This document shows positions 1-7,283 of a stretch of DNA of 47,777 nt, in pieces. A model generated the notes under the pieces. The model made no database searches. It worked only from the letters and a program-made list of their open reading frames with translations, and had not been told where the DNA came from. This DNA comes from SAR202 cluster bacterium (GTDB taxonomy: Bacteria; Chloroflexota; Dehalococcoidia; Lucifugimonadales; Lucifugimonadaceae): the NCBI GenBank assembly GCA_009392215.1, contig VFGZ01000037.1, forward strand, positions 1 through 47,777, written 5' to 3'. Positions within the stretch are counted from its first letter, which is position 1, and the number at the start of each line of letters is the position of its first letter. A program made the translations under genes and the position numbers.

Positions 1-716
1 TCTTCATATTCAGGGCGAGCTTCTTCTGTTAGCGGGTAGTAACGCCTCAAATCCCCCCCAGATTCCAGCTTTTCTCTACTGAATTCTTCCCATTCAGCAT
101 GCTCTTGCCCACGTTCAGCCAACTGTTCAGCCAAGTGAATCGGAACAACTACTGCCCCATCATCATCCGCTATGATGATATCCCCAGGGGCAACGTAGGT
201 ACCAGAGCAATTTACTGGAACATTTACCGCGTACGGGAACATCTCTGTTTGAGTGTGAAAATTTGGGGTTACACCCTTAAGCCACAGGCCTAATCCAATA
301 TCTCTGCTTTCAGCATAATCACGAATACAGCCATCAACTATTGCACCTATACCACCAGCACCATGAAAATATGTGAGCATCATGTTTCCAAACACACCAC
401 TATCGAGACGGCCCATCGCATCCACAACTATAAGGTCACCTGGTTGGGTGTTGTACAGAGCATGGCGATGAAGTTGAGTTTCAGGTTCGACATACTCGCC
501 ATCCGGATAGATATCATCACGCTTTGGCATAAATTGCAGAGTTAGTGCGGGACCAACCACTTTCTTGCCGGGAGTAAAGGGTAATGGACCCTGTATAAAC
601 GCATTCCTTATGCCCAGTTTATTGAGATCTCCTGATGCCGTTGCGGCACTTACATGCTCATACAACGTAGCAATCAATTTTTTAGAAGGGCGCCTAATAT
701 CTTGAATCGGATCCAT
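1..716 (-). CDS. RraA-like / HMG-CHA class II aldolase family protein (partial, 3' end outside window)
   Basis: This minus-strand frame is open from an ATG at 714-716 to the window edge, giving at least 238 residues. A strong SD (GGAGGAG, from 721-729) lies just upstream. The protein resembles RraA-like proteins, a family that includes divalent-metal 4-hydroxy-4-methyl-2-oxoglutarate / 4-carboxy-4-hydroxy-2-oxoadipate aldolases. The glycine-rich segment near residues 119-127 leads into D128-G-C-I-R132-D133, which matches the family's metal and substrate-binding Arg-Asp motif. A conserved 'PGDIIIADDDG' stretch lies near 177-187. A catabolic aldolase is more likely than an RNase E regulator, because the tail is longer than in E. 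coli RraA and the neighbours are catabolic. The substrate is not known. The C-terminus is missing, so total length cannot be judged. Confidence 0.8.
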   Translation of the reverse strand, partial: MDPIQDIRRPSKKLIATLYEHVSAATASGDLNKLGIRNAFIQGPLPFTPGKKVVGPALTLQFMPKRDDIYPDGEYVEPETQLHRHALYNTQPGDLIVVDAMGRLDSGVFGNMMLTYFHGAGGIGAIVDGCIRDYAESRDIGLGLWLKGVTPNFHTQTEMFPYAVNVPVNCSGTYVAPGDIIIADDDGAVVVPIHLAEQLAERGQEHAEWEEFSREKLESGGDLRRYYPLTEEARPEYE

Positions 717-729
717 ATCACTCCTCCGG

Positions 730-1111
730 TAATGCGAAAATTTTGTAGGGTCATCAAACCGTACAGAACCCGTTAGTCAATGCAATAGCAACGAAACAAT
801 TATTAGAAAACAATCAACATTATTCATGTCTTTACAATCCAACACATGAACACTAAAGATTGTTTTTTTTCAACGCAAGCATCAAAACTAAATAAACACG
901 GGGCTATCAGATACCGGATTCCGAAATAAACCATTTTCTATGACTTTATGCTCTAAATCAGTCAGGAGTCTGAACTAATAACTTTGAATAGAACCCCACA
1001 ATCAACAAATAATGTTTATCATTGAGAGTGCATTCGACCTGCTAAGCGTGCGACTTCATCACGGAGATGTTGCCTTGCGATTACAAATAGGCAGAGTGCA
1101 TAAACAAAGAT
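730..1111. other. Intergenic region between divergent RraA-like and RRM genes
   Basis: This AT-rich stretch lies between the start regions of two divergent genes and must hold both promoters. It contains a T8 run near 863-870. I see no convincing ORF, tRNA or riboswitch in it. No promoter elements could be assigned with confidence. Confidence 0.5.
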
Positions 1112-1180
1112 CGTGGGACGATAACCGTACGGAACGGTGCTAAATATGCTCGAAAACGAGCAATTGATTGGATTCCCACG
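1112..1180 (+). promoter_or_regulatory. Structured 5' leader of the RRM protein gene (predicted three-way junction)
   Basis: A closing stem of 7 bp pairs CGTGGGA (1112-1118) with TCCCACG (1174-1180). It encloses two local hairpins: ACCGT (1124-1128) with ACGGT (1134-1138), and TGCTCG (1147-1152) with CGAGCA (1157-1162) around an AAAA loop. The structure ends 15 nt before the ATG, just upstream of the GAGG ribosome-binding site. Cold-responsive RNA-binding protein genes often carry structured leaders, so a thermo- or auto-regulatory role is plausible. That role is inference; the base pairing is seen directly. Confidence 0.45.
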
Positions 1181-1195
1181 TACGAGGCTTGATTT

Positions 1196-1516
1196 ATGGG
1201 TAAGAAGTTATTTGTTGGTAGCCTGGCCTGGGCGACAGATTCGTCCGGTCTACGAGCAGCTTTCGAGCGATTCGGGGACATTGAAGAGGCTCAGGTGATC
1301 AGCGACCGTGAGACCGGAAGGTCGCGCGGTTTCGGTTTTGTAACCTTCACTGAAGAAGGTTCAACACAACAGGCCATTTCAGAGATGAATGGTTCTGAGC
1401 TGGACGGTCGACCTATCGTTGTAAACGAAGCTCGCGACCAAGCACCCCGTGGTGGTGGTGGCGGTGGTGGATATCGCGGTGGTGGAGGTGGTGGCGGACG
1501 CCGAGAACGCTGGTAG
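1196..1516 (+). CDS. Glycine-rich RNA-binding protein with a single RRM domain
   Basis: This 106-residue protein has one RNA recognition motif at about residues 3-80 and a Gly/Arg-rich tail at about 85-106. RNP2 is visible as LFVGSL (5-10) and RNP1 as RGFGFVTF (44-51), with the aromatic residues that stack on RNA bases intact. Proteins with this layout in cyanobacteria and other bacteria bind single-stranded RNA and are often cold-induced. GAGG at about 1183-1186 precedes the ATG. A long structured leader lies upstream and a strong terminator follows, so the gene is probably a single transcription unit. The tail is almost entirely Gly with Arg/Tyr (RGG-like). The RRM call is secure; the cold-shock role is inferred. 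Confidence 0.93.
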   Translation: MGKKLFVGSLAWATDSSGLRAAFERFGDIEEAQVISDRETGRSRGFGFVTFTEEGSTQQAISEMNGSELDGRPIVVNEARDQAPRGGGGGGGYRGGGGGGGRRERW

Positions 1517-1542
1517 TCATATAAAGCTGCTAACCGAATTAT

Positions 1543-1574
1543 AAACGGGTGTAATCGAATGATTACACCCGTTT
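1543..1574. terminator. Rho-independent terminator after the RRM gene (possibly bidirectional)
   Basis: A perfect 14-bp inverted repeat, AAACGGGTGTAATC (1543-1556) and its complement (1561-1574), surrounds a GAAT loop. A short T run ends the right arm. It lies 27 nt after the RRM stop codon and 33 nt from the stop of the convergent ClpS gene. It could therefore serve both. Confidence 0.85.
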
Positions 1575-1607
1575 TGATTCTATAAACAAACCCCTCGAAG
1601 AATCCAA

Positions 1608-1859
1608 CTACCATCCAGGCTTAATGTCGCATCGAAGTTGAAGCACCAACAAAGCAGTACGATACCCCTCAGCTTCTGAAAGACCACACACCGTAACCAC
1701 ACCTTCACCAGTGTTATGAGCTTCAAGCATTATCAACGATGCTTCTGCCGTCGAAAGATGTGGCAACGTCTTCAACAACGCCCAAATCACATAATCCATT
1801 GAATGATGATTATCATCAAAAAGTACGACTGCCCACCTATCATGTTTCATGTTCAACAT
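1608..1859 (-). CDS. clpS: ATP-dependent Clp protease adaptor ClpS
   Basis: ClpS delivers N-degron substrates to the ClpA/C-ClpP protease. The core is recognisable: VVLFDDN near the N-terminus (the family's VVLxNDD motif), MDYVI, IMLEAHNTGEG and a C-terminal VCGLSEAEGYR helix. The ATG at 1857-1859 is a compromise start, because no ClpS-frame ATG here has a good SD. An overlapping reading frame just upstream (1840-1941) ends in PEIMDVEHET, which looks like the flexible N-terminal extension usual in ClpS. The gene may therefore be frameshifted or misassembled near 1843-1850. The catalytic partners are not in this window. The gene is convergent with the RRM gene. Confidence 0.8.
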   Translation of the reverse strand: MLNMKHDRWAVVLFDDNHHSMDYVIWALLKTLPHLSTAEASLIMLEAHNTGEGVVTVCGLSEAEGYRTALLVLQLRCDIKPGW

Positions 1860-2023
1860 CCATAATTTCAGGCATATGATAGGTACTCGTAACGGAGTCC
1901 TTCCCAATCAAGGTCCTAAGCAACCAATATTCATCACTCATTTCGGTCTTGACTAGATCCTCTATATGGAACACCCTGTCACGATAATTCGTTTCAACTA
2001 TTGATCGCAAAGGTTCATGATCT

Positions 2024-3175
2024 ATGAAGATTACTGATATCAAACCGTTTCCCGTCTGGGTGGGCACACGCAACCAAATGCTAGTAAAAGTTGAAACTGA
2101 CGAAGGCATATACGGATGGGGAGAATCGGGACTCTCTAGTCGAGAAATTGCAGTCAAAGGAATGGTCGAACATTATCGCGAATTTCTTATTGGGCGTGAT
2201 CCAATGCAGCGTGGATCACTTTGGCAAGAGATGTACCGCAGTCAATACTTTGAAGGCGGACGAACCATGACTGCCGCTATTTCCGCGATCGATATAGCTC
2301 TGTACGATATTGTCGGCAAAAAACTTAATGTGCCAGTTTACGAACTTTTAGGCGGTAAACACCGTAACTGGGTCCCAACATTCGCCAGTGGAACAGGTAG
2401 TACCCCAGAAGAAATGATCGACGTCGCTCAGCGAATAATTGCTCAAGGATTTGACTGTTTTCGCCTGCACCGATCATACAAGGCAGAGTCCAAAGGCGTT
2501 TTCGAACCGCGTGAAGCAATCGCCGAAACCGCAGAAGGGCTGATAAAGGCTCGTGAAGTGCTAGGACCCCGTCCAGTCATTGGAAATGATTTCCACCACC
2601 GTTTATCAGTTGCAGAAGCTGTTTCGTTCTGCCAAATGATGCCAGACCACACTCTGGATTTTCTTGAAGAACCCATCAGAGACGAAACACCCGAGGCCTA
2701 TGAAACATTACGGAGAATGACGTCGATGCCATTTGCTCTTGGCGAGGAGTTCGCTTCAAAGTGGCAATTTCTACCTTACATCGAACGCGGTCTTGCAAAC
2801 TACATACGCGTAGATATCTGCAATGTAGGAGGAATAACCGAAGCGATGAAGGTAGCAGGATGGGCAGAAGCACATTACATCGACCTCATGCCACACAACC
2901 CTCTAGGACCAATTTGTGTTGCTGCTACTTCACATATGGCTATGGCATCAGCCAATTTCTCATGGCTGGAAATAAGAGAGTCGGCCGGCGAAAGCACCGG
3001 ATTTTACTCAAAGGAAGTCTTCCCGGTACAACCAGAAGTTACCCCCGGACGGGTAACCGTGCTGGACAGGCCAGGTCTCGGAGTGGAAGTAGATGAAGAC
3101 TCTCTCACAGAACCATTCCGGTATTCAGAAATGCCACACCTCAAGCGAAATGATGGTTCGCATACCAACTGGTAG
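2024..3175 (+). CDS. Mandelate racemase/muconate lactonizing enzyme family protein (galactonate/mannonate dehydratase-like), copy 1
   Basis: This 383-residue enolase-superfamily enzyme has an N-terminal capping domain and a C-terminal barrel. Metal and catalytic residues match the acid-sugar dehydratase pattern: D189-F-H191, E215 (DFLEEP), E241 (LGEE) and H291 (MPHNPLGP). Such enzymes abstract the proton alpha to a carboxylate and eliminate water from sugar acids. The substrate cannot be read from sequence. The start ATG follows AAAGG at about 10 nt. A close paralogue lies 31 nt downstream in the same direction, so the two are probably co-transcribed. Paralogue expansion of this family is known from SAR202 Chloroflexota. 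The length is normal for the family. Confidence 0.9.
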   Translation: MKITDIKPFPVWVGTRNQMLVKVETDEGIYGWGESGLSSREIAVKGMVEHYREFLIGRDPMQRGSLWQEMYRSQYFEGGRTMTAAISAIDIALYDIVGKKLNVPVYELLGGKHRNWVPTFASGTGSTPEEMIDVAQRIIAQGFDCFRLHRSYKAESKGVFEPREAIAETAEGLIKAREVLGPRPVIGNDFHHRLSVAEAVSFCQMMPDHTLDFLEEPIRDETPEAYETLRRMTSMPFALGEEFASKWQFLPYIERGLANYIRVDICNVGGITEAMKVAGWAEAHYIDLMPHNPLGPICVAATSHMAMASANFSWLEIRESAGESTGFYSKEVFPVQPEVTPGRVTVLDRPGLGVEVDEDSLTEPFRYSEMPHLKRNDGSHTNW

Positions 3176-3206
3176 TTCAACTAATAGAAAACACGAAAGA
3201 TTCAAA

Positions 3207-4352
3207 ATGAAAATAACCGATATAAAACCATATGCCGTTTGGGTGGGTCGCCGAAACCAAATGCTCGTAAAAATTGAAACTGACGAAGGCATACACGGAT
3301 GGGGAGAATCTGGATTCTCCGGGCGCGAGCTTGGGGTGAAGGGAATTGTCGAACATTACCGAGAATTCCTAAAAGGCCAAGACCCCATGAAACGTGGAGC
3401 CTTATGGCAAGAAATGTATCGCAGCCAGTATTTCGAAGGCGGACGAACTCTTACCGCCGCTATTTCCGCAATCGACATTGCTCTCCACGATATCGTAGGT
3501 AAAAAACTTGGAGTGCCGGTGTACGAACTGCTAGGCGGAAAACATCGCCACACAGTGCCAGTATTCGCTACTACCCCTGGCCCCTACGGACAAGACATGA
3601 TTGACCAAGCAAGGGAGTTCATGGGTAGAGGGATAAATGCATTCCGCCTGTCGTATGACAATATGGACATTCAAAATAGTGGGTTGTTCGAACCGCGCGA
3701 GTCGATTGCCAATTCTGCTGAATGGCTAATCAAAGCCCGAGAACAACTTGGCAACCAGGCAATCATGGGGGTCGATTACCACCACCGCCTATCACCGGCT
3801 GAGACTGCCTCATTTTGTCAAATGATGCCCTCACACACATTAGATTTTCTAGAAGAGCCTATCCGTGACGAATCCCCTGAAGCATACGAAGCGCTGCGAA
3901 AAATCACAGATGTTCCTTTTGCTATAGGCGAAGAGTTTGCTTCAAAATGGCAATTCTTGCCGTATATCGAACGTGGAATTACCCAATATGCGAGGGTGGA
4001 TATATGCAATGTGGGCGGATTTACTGAGTCGATGAAGGTAGCCGGATGGGCAGAAGCACACTATATCGATCTTATGCCACACAATCCCCTTGGACCAATA
4101 TGTACTGCAGCATCCGTACATCTTGGAGCTGCCGTTCCGAATTTCGCATGGCTTGAAATCAATATGGAACGTGCCGAAAACCCTGACTTAAATATCTTCC
4201 CAGAACAGGTGGTGTTCGAAGGAAACGGCTATAAGGTCTCTGATAAGCCAGGTTTAGGAGTAGAGGTTGATGAAAGTAAGTTGACAGAACCATTTGCATT
4301 TTGGGAAGCCCCACATCCACATCGCGCTGATGGGTCACACACGAACTGGTAA
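3207..4352 (+). CDS. Mandelate racemase/muconate lactonizing enzyme family protein (galactonate/mannonate dehydratase-like), copy 2
   Basis: This 381-residue tandem paralogue of the preceding gene was aligned by eye. About 101 of the first 121 residues are identical, and long nucleotide stretches are shared. The start ATG at 3207 (MKITDIKPY) is chosen because it aligns exactly with copy 1. An in-frame upstream ATG at 3093 would overlap the end of copy 1 and is rejected. Metal and catalytic motifs are retained: VDYHH (D, H), DFLEEP, AIGEE and MPHNPLGP. Divergence is concentrated after the GGKHR motif and at the C-terminus, where substrate specificity could differ. A hairpin terminator follows at about 4383. 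The reaction is inferred to be sugar-acid dehydration or racemisation. Confidence 0.9.
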   Translation: MKITDIKPYAVWVGRRNQMLVKIETDEGIHGWGESGFSGRELGVKGIVEHYREFLKGQDPMKRGALWQEMYRSQYFEGGRTLTAAISAIDIALHDIVGKKLGVPVYELLGGKHRHTVPVFATTPGPYGQDMIDQAREFMGRGINAFRLSYDNMDIQNSGLFEPRESIANSAEWLIKAREQLGNQAIMGVDYHHRLSPAETASFCQMMPSHTLDFLEEPIRDESPEAYEALRKITDVPFAIGEEFASKWQFLPYIERGITQYARVDICNVGGFTESMKVAGWAEAHYIDLMPHNPLGPICTAASVHLGAAVPNFAWLEINMERAENPDLNIFPEQVVFEGNGYKVSDKPGLGVEVDESKLTEPFAFWEAPHPHRADGSHTNW

Positions 4353-4382
4353 AAAACAGATTAAATATAAGGACATTAGTTG

Positions 4383-4407
4383 GGCTGAATAAAATCAGCC
4401 AATTTTT
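4383..4407 (+). terminator. Probable Rho-independent terminator after the tandem enolases
   Basis: GGCTGA (4383-4388) pairs with TCAGCC (4395-4400) around an ATAAAA loop, followed by AATTTTT. It lies 30 nt after the copy 2 stop codon. Confidence 0.6.
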
Positions 4408-4470
4408 GTCCACTGGCTGCTACATTTGTTCTTATTAAAAAATGTGTAAAAAGAAAGCAACGTAACCCTA

Positions 4471-5250
4471 ATGGCTGTATCGATAGATTTCACTGGAAAG
4501 CGAGGCGTGGTATTCGGTGTCGCAAATCAGCGCAGCATCGCCTGGGCTATTTCAGAACGCTTGGCGGAGGCGGGAGCCGAACTAGCATTCACTTATCTGA
4601 ACGAACGCTTAAAAGAACCGGTTGAAAAGACGACGGCCAAACTTAATAATCCACTACTTCTGCAATGCGATGCCACGCATGACGATCAAGTAGAAGCCGT
4701 ATACGACCACATCAAAAACGAGTGGTCAGAAATCGACTTTGTAGTGCACTGCATCGCATACGCTGAACGAAACGACCTTGGAGGGGATTTTTCATCAACC
4801 AATATTCAAGGTTTCCGCACTGCCCTAGAAACCAGCGCTTACACCTTGATGCCTGTAGTAGGTAAGGCTGCGCCTTTGTTTGGTGAATCTGGAGGGTCGG
4901 TGATCACGCTTACTTTTGATGCCTCTCAGCGCGTGTATCCCGGTTATAACATCATGGGAACCGCTAAAGCTGCCTTAGAAAATGAAGTCCGACAGCTTGC
5001 CGTAGAATTTGGTGATCGCAACATCAGGGTAAATGCTATATCAGCCGGACCGTTACCCACTCTTGCTGCCCGCAGTATCCCGGGATTTCGAGATATGACC
5101 CGAGCTCATCGAGAACGATCTCCACTGCGACGAAATATCAATCATCAAGAAGTGGCTGATACAGCTCTATTTCTGCTAAGCCCTATGTCCAGTGGAATCA
5201 CCGGAGCTACAGTCCCGGTAGACGCTGGCTATGGAATCGTCGCCCTATAG
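4471..5250 (+). CDS. fabI: Enoyl-[acyl-carrier-protein] reductase (NADH), FabI/InhA type
   Basis: This 259-residue short-chain dehydrogenase should reduce trans-2-enoyl-ACP in the last step of fatty-acid elongation. The nucleotide-binding GVANQRSIAWAI segment (16-27) is the FabI signature. The catalytic pair is Y159-x6-K166 in the PGYNIMGTAK segment. The residue usually tyrosine (E. coli Y146) is F149 here, in a TFDAS context. Mycobacterial InhA also has Phe at this site, so the protein is InhA-like there. SAGPLPTLAA and the C-terminal GATVPVDAGYG are typical of FabI. No strong SD precedes the ATG. The gene may have its own promoter, because a terminator lies just upstream. Confidence 0.92.
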   Translation: MAVSIDFTGKRGVVFGVANQRSIAWAISERLAEAGAELAFTYLNERLKEPVEKTTAKLNNPLLLQCDATHDDQVEAVYDHIKNEWSEIDFVVHCIAYAERNDLGGDFSSTNIQGFRTALETSAYTLMPVVGKAAPLFGESGGSVITLTFDASQRVYPGYNIMGTAKAALENEVRQLAVEFGDRNIRVNAISAGPLPTLAARSIPGFRDMTRAHRERSPLRRNINHQEVADTALFLLSPMSSGITGATVPVDAGYGIVAL

Positions 5251-5395
5251 TTATACCCGGTCTTGAAACAACACTTTCAGCAACTACAAAAATAACCGTT
5301 CAGGACGACGCACCATAATTTCACTAGGTCACACCAAGCATTCAATATTTTTCAAGTCGCGCATTGAACCTCAATCTCACCGCACTGGATCATTT

Positions 5396-5411
5396 CTGTA
5401 TGAAAATACAG
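5396..5411 (+). other. Small hairpin with a GAAA tetraloop in the fabI-SnoaL gap
   Basis: CTGTAT (5396-5401) pairs perfectly with ATACAG (5406-5411) around GAAA, a stable GNRA loop, and is followed by TTTAG. It sits in the 229-nt gap, 68 nt before the SnoaL-like gene. Its role is unknown; it could be a weak terminator or a leader structure. Confidence 0.3.
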
Positions 5412-5479
5412 TTTAGAGTCAGCAAGGAAAAAGCAAACACGGCTTATGAGTTAGCTGAGTTGAAGGATATATTTACCCA

Positions 5480-5893
5480 ATGACTACAAAGTCAAACGAA
5501 ACACTGGTTCGTCGCTACGTCGAAGACGTATGGAACAAGGGGCAAATTGAGTTGGTAGATGAACTACTCACTCAAGATCACGTACGACATGATCCATTTT
5601 TAGAGCACGATATTGTAGGGATTGCTTCGGTAAAAAAACAAATAAAGTCCCTACGACTTGCACTTCCAGACCTACATTTTAATGCCCAGATTTATCCGGC
5701 CGCTGACGGTTTACATATAACCAGGAAATGGACCATGAGTGGAACACATAACGGCGAATGGATGGGAATCCCACCTACTGGGTCAAAGATCATTAACACG
5801 GGCATGGCCCTATCACGCATCTGCCATGGAAAGATTAGCGAAGAGTGGATACAACGTGATGATGTTGGCCTCAGGAGGCAAATTAGAAGTTAG
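5480..5893 (+). CDS. SnoaL-like / ester cyclase family protein
   Basis: This 137-residue protein has the NTF2-like fold pattern of SnoaL-like polyketide cyclases and ester cyclases. The N-terminal helix has the typical 'VRRYVEDVWNKGQIELVDELL' type signature. It is followed by 'HVRHDP', 'LALPDLHF' and the C-terminal 'KISEEWIQRDDVGL'. These proteins are small single-domain enzymes or binding proteins whose substrate cannot be deduced from sequence. The length fits the family. An AAGGA motif lies about 12 nt before the ATG. It stands alone between fabI and a convergent protease gene. Confidence 0.8.
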   Translation: MTTKSNETLVRRYVEDVWNKGQIELVDELLTQDHVRHDPFLEHDIVGIASVKKQIKSLRLALPDLHFNAQIYPAADGLHITRKWTMSGTHNGEWMGIPPTGSKIINTGMALSRICHGKISEEWIQRDDVGLRRQIRS

Positions 5894-5968
5894 AATCAAC
5901 CCAAGACAAGAGTCCAGCACACCGAACCCTGCAGCGAGCTCAACTCACCAATAGTAAATTACAACCAT

Positions 5969-7132
5969 TCACATCTGGTCTGTAGGCTGGGGGTTTTCCG
6001 TGGTGTAAGGAAATTCTCGCATTGCCTTGGTAATGACCTCACGGGTAACAATACCAGATACATACCCATCATCCATTACGACCAGTTGCATCACTCCATA
6101 TTGATCCATGGCATGAAGAGCATCACGACCCGAACTGAATCTTGAACAAAAGCGTAGGCTTTCAGATCGAGTTATGTCACCAACAACAAGTTTTCCCCTT
6201 TGCTCTACAGATATTCGTTCAAGATCAACAGGTGTAATAAAGCCCAGTAGTTCTCCTCCCTTGGACACAGGAATTGAACTCGTTAGGTGAGCTACCTCAA
6301 GATCAATCAATGCGTCTGAAATGAACTGATCGTGCTCTAACATCGGCGGCATAGGGGTAACGATATTTCCAATCCTAAAGGCCAACCGATCTCGTTCTGG
6401 CATGACTGAATTGGACTGTTCCTCTTGCTCATTGCGCGCTGAAGACATGAGAAACCAAGCAATAAGCCCTATCCATATTCCACCAACAACATCCCCATTA
6501 AAAATCTGCCATACCCCCCACCCAATCAACAGATAAAACACAACACGCCCAACGCGTAAGGCCACTTTTGATGCAAAGCGATCATTACCGGTGACCCCCC
6601 AGACAACGGATCGTAAAACTCTCCCACCATCCATCGGATACCCAGGGATTAGGTTAAATCCTGCCACCAAAATATTCATCCATCCTGTAAAAAAAATAAC
6701 CCCATGAAATGGTGTTATCAGATGCTCGTGAATCGGATGAAATTTTATCCACCAACCCATCAGTGTTAAACCAATAAGCAATGAAACGGCAGGCCCTGCA
6801 AACGCAATTAAAAACTCATTACGTGGGCGAGATGCTTTGCCCTGAATTCTAGACACACCACCGAATAACAAAAGTGTAATACCTCGCACCCTCAACCCCT
6901 GTGCCAATGCAACAAATGAATGACCCAACTCGTGCGCTAAAACAGATGCGAACAATAGGAACGTCGTGACAATCCCAGCAATCCAATATTGCTGGGACGA
7001 CCACATCTGAAAAAATACAGGATAAGCGCTAGTAGATAAAGACCAGGCGATTATTACAACTGCGACTAGCCACGTCGCATTGATATCAACTGGTATCCCA
7101 TAAATGGAAAATAACTTTAATGAACTGCGCAA
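5969..7132 (-). CDS. Site-2 protease family (M50) zinc metalloprotease with two CBS domains
   Basis: This 387-residue membrane protein is of the Rip3/SpoIVFB-like branch. The zinc-binding motif is H67-E68-L-G-H71 and the third ligand lies in NLIPGYPMDGG (D168). Several hydrophobic segments span residues about 20-215. The C-terminal part (about 253-375) holds a tandem CBS pair, ending in the second repeat with GIVTREVI. These proteases cut membrane-embedded substrates such as anti-sigma factors. The CBS pair probably binds adenine nucleotides and tunes activity. No obvious anti-sigma partner lies nearby. The start MRSSLKLFSIYGIPV is typical for the family. Confidence 0.92.
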   Translation of the reverse strand: MRSSLKLFSIYGIPVDINATWLVAVVIIAWSLSTSAYPVFFQMWSSQQYWIAGIVTTFLLFASVLAHELGHSFVALAQGLRVRGITLLLFGGVSRIQGKASRPRNEFLIAFAGPAVSLLIGLTLMGWWIKFHPIHEHLITPFHGVIFFTGWMNILVAGFNLIPGYPMDGGRVLRSVVWGVTGNDRFASKVALRVGRVVFYLLIGWGVWQIFNGDVVGGIWIGLIAWFLMSSARNEQEEQSNSVMPERDRLAFRIGNIVTPMPPMLEHDQFISDALIDLEVAHLTSSIPVSKGGELLGFITPVDLERISVEQRGKLVVGDITRSESLRFCSRFSSGRDALHAMDQYGVMQLVVMDDGYVSGIVTREVITKAMREFPYTTENPQPTDQM

Positions 7133-7283
7133 GTGTTAATTTTCTTCTTTCGAAAACCCATAAACCACTTTGTACCCCTGTTACCAACTATCATTCACAT
7201 AACTATTAAATCGCCACGGGTAACAGTAAATCCCACCGAAAAAAAATCTAAGTCACAATTAAGGATACTGAACTAATTTACAG

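Noticed and set aside
1291-1614. Proline-rich frame on the minus strand opposite the RRM gene
   Set aside because: It is the antisense of the Gly-rich RRM tail, whose GGN codons read as proline; the RRM frame is clearly coding.
3093-3206. Extended N-terminus for the second enolase
   Set aside because: It overlaps the end of copy 1 and has no match in the aligned paralogue; the ATG at 3207 aligns with copy 1.
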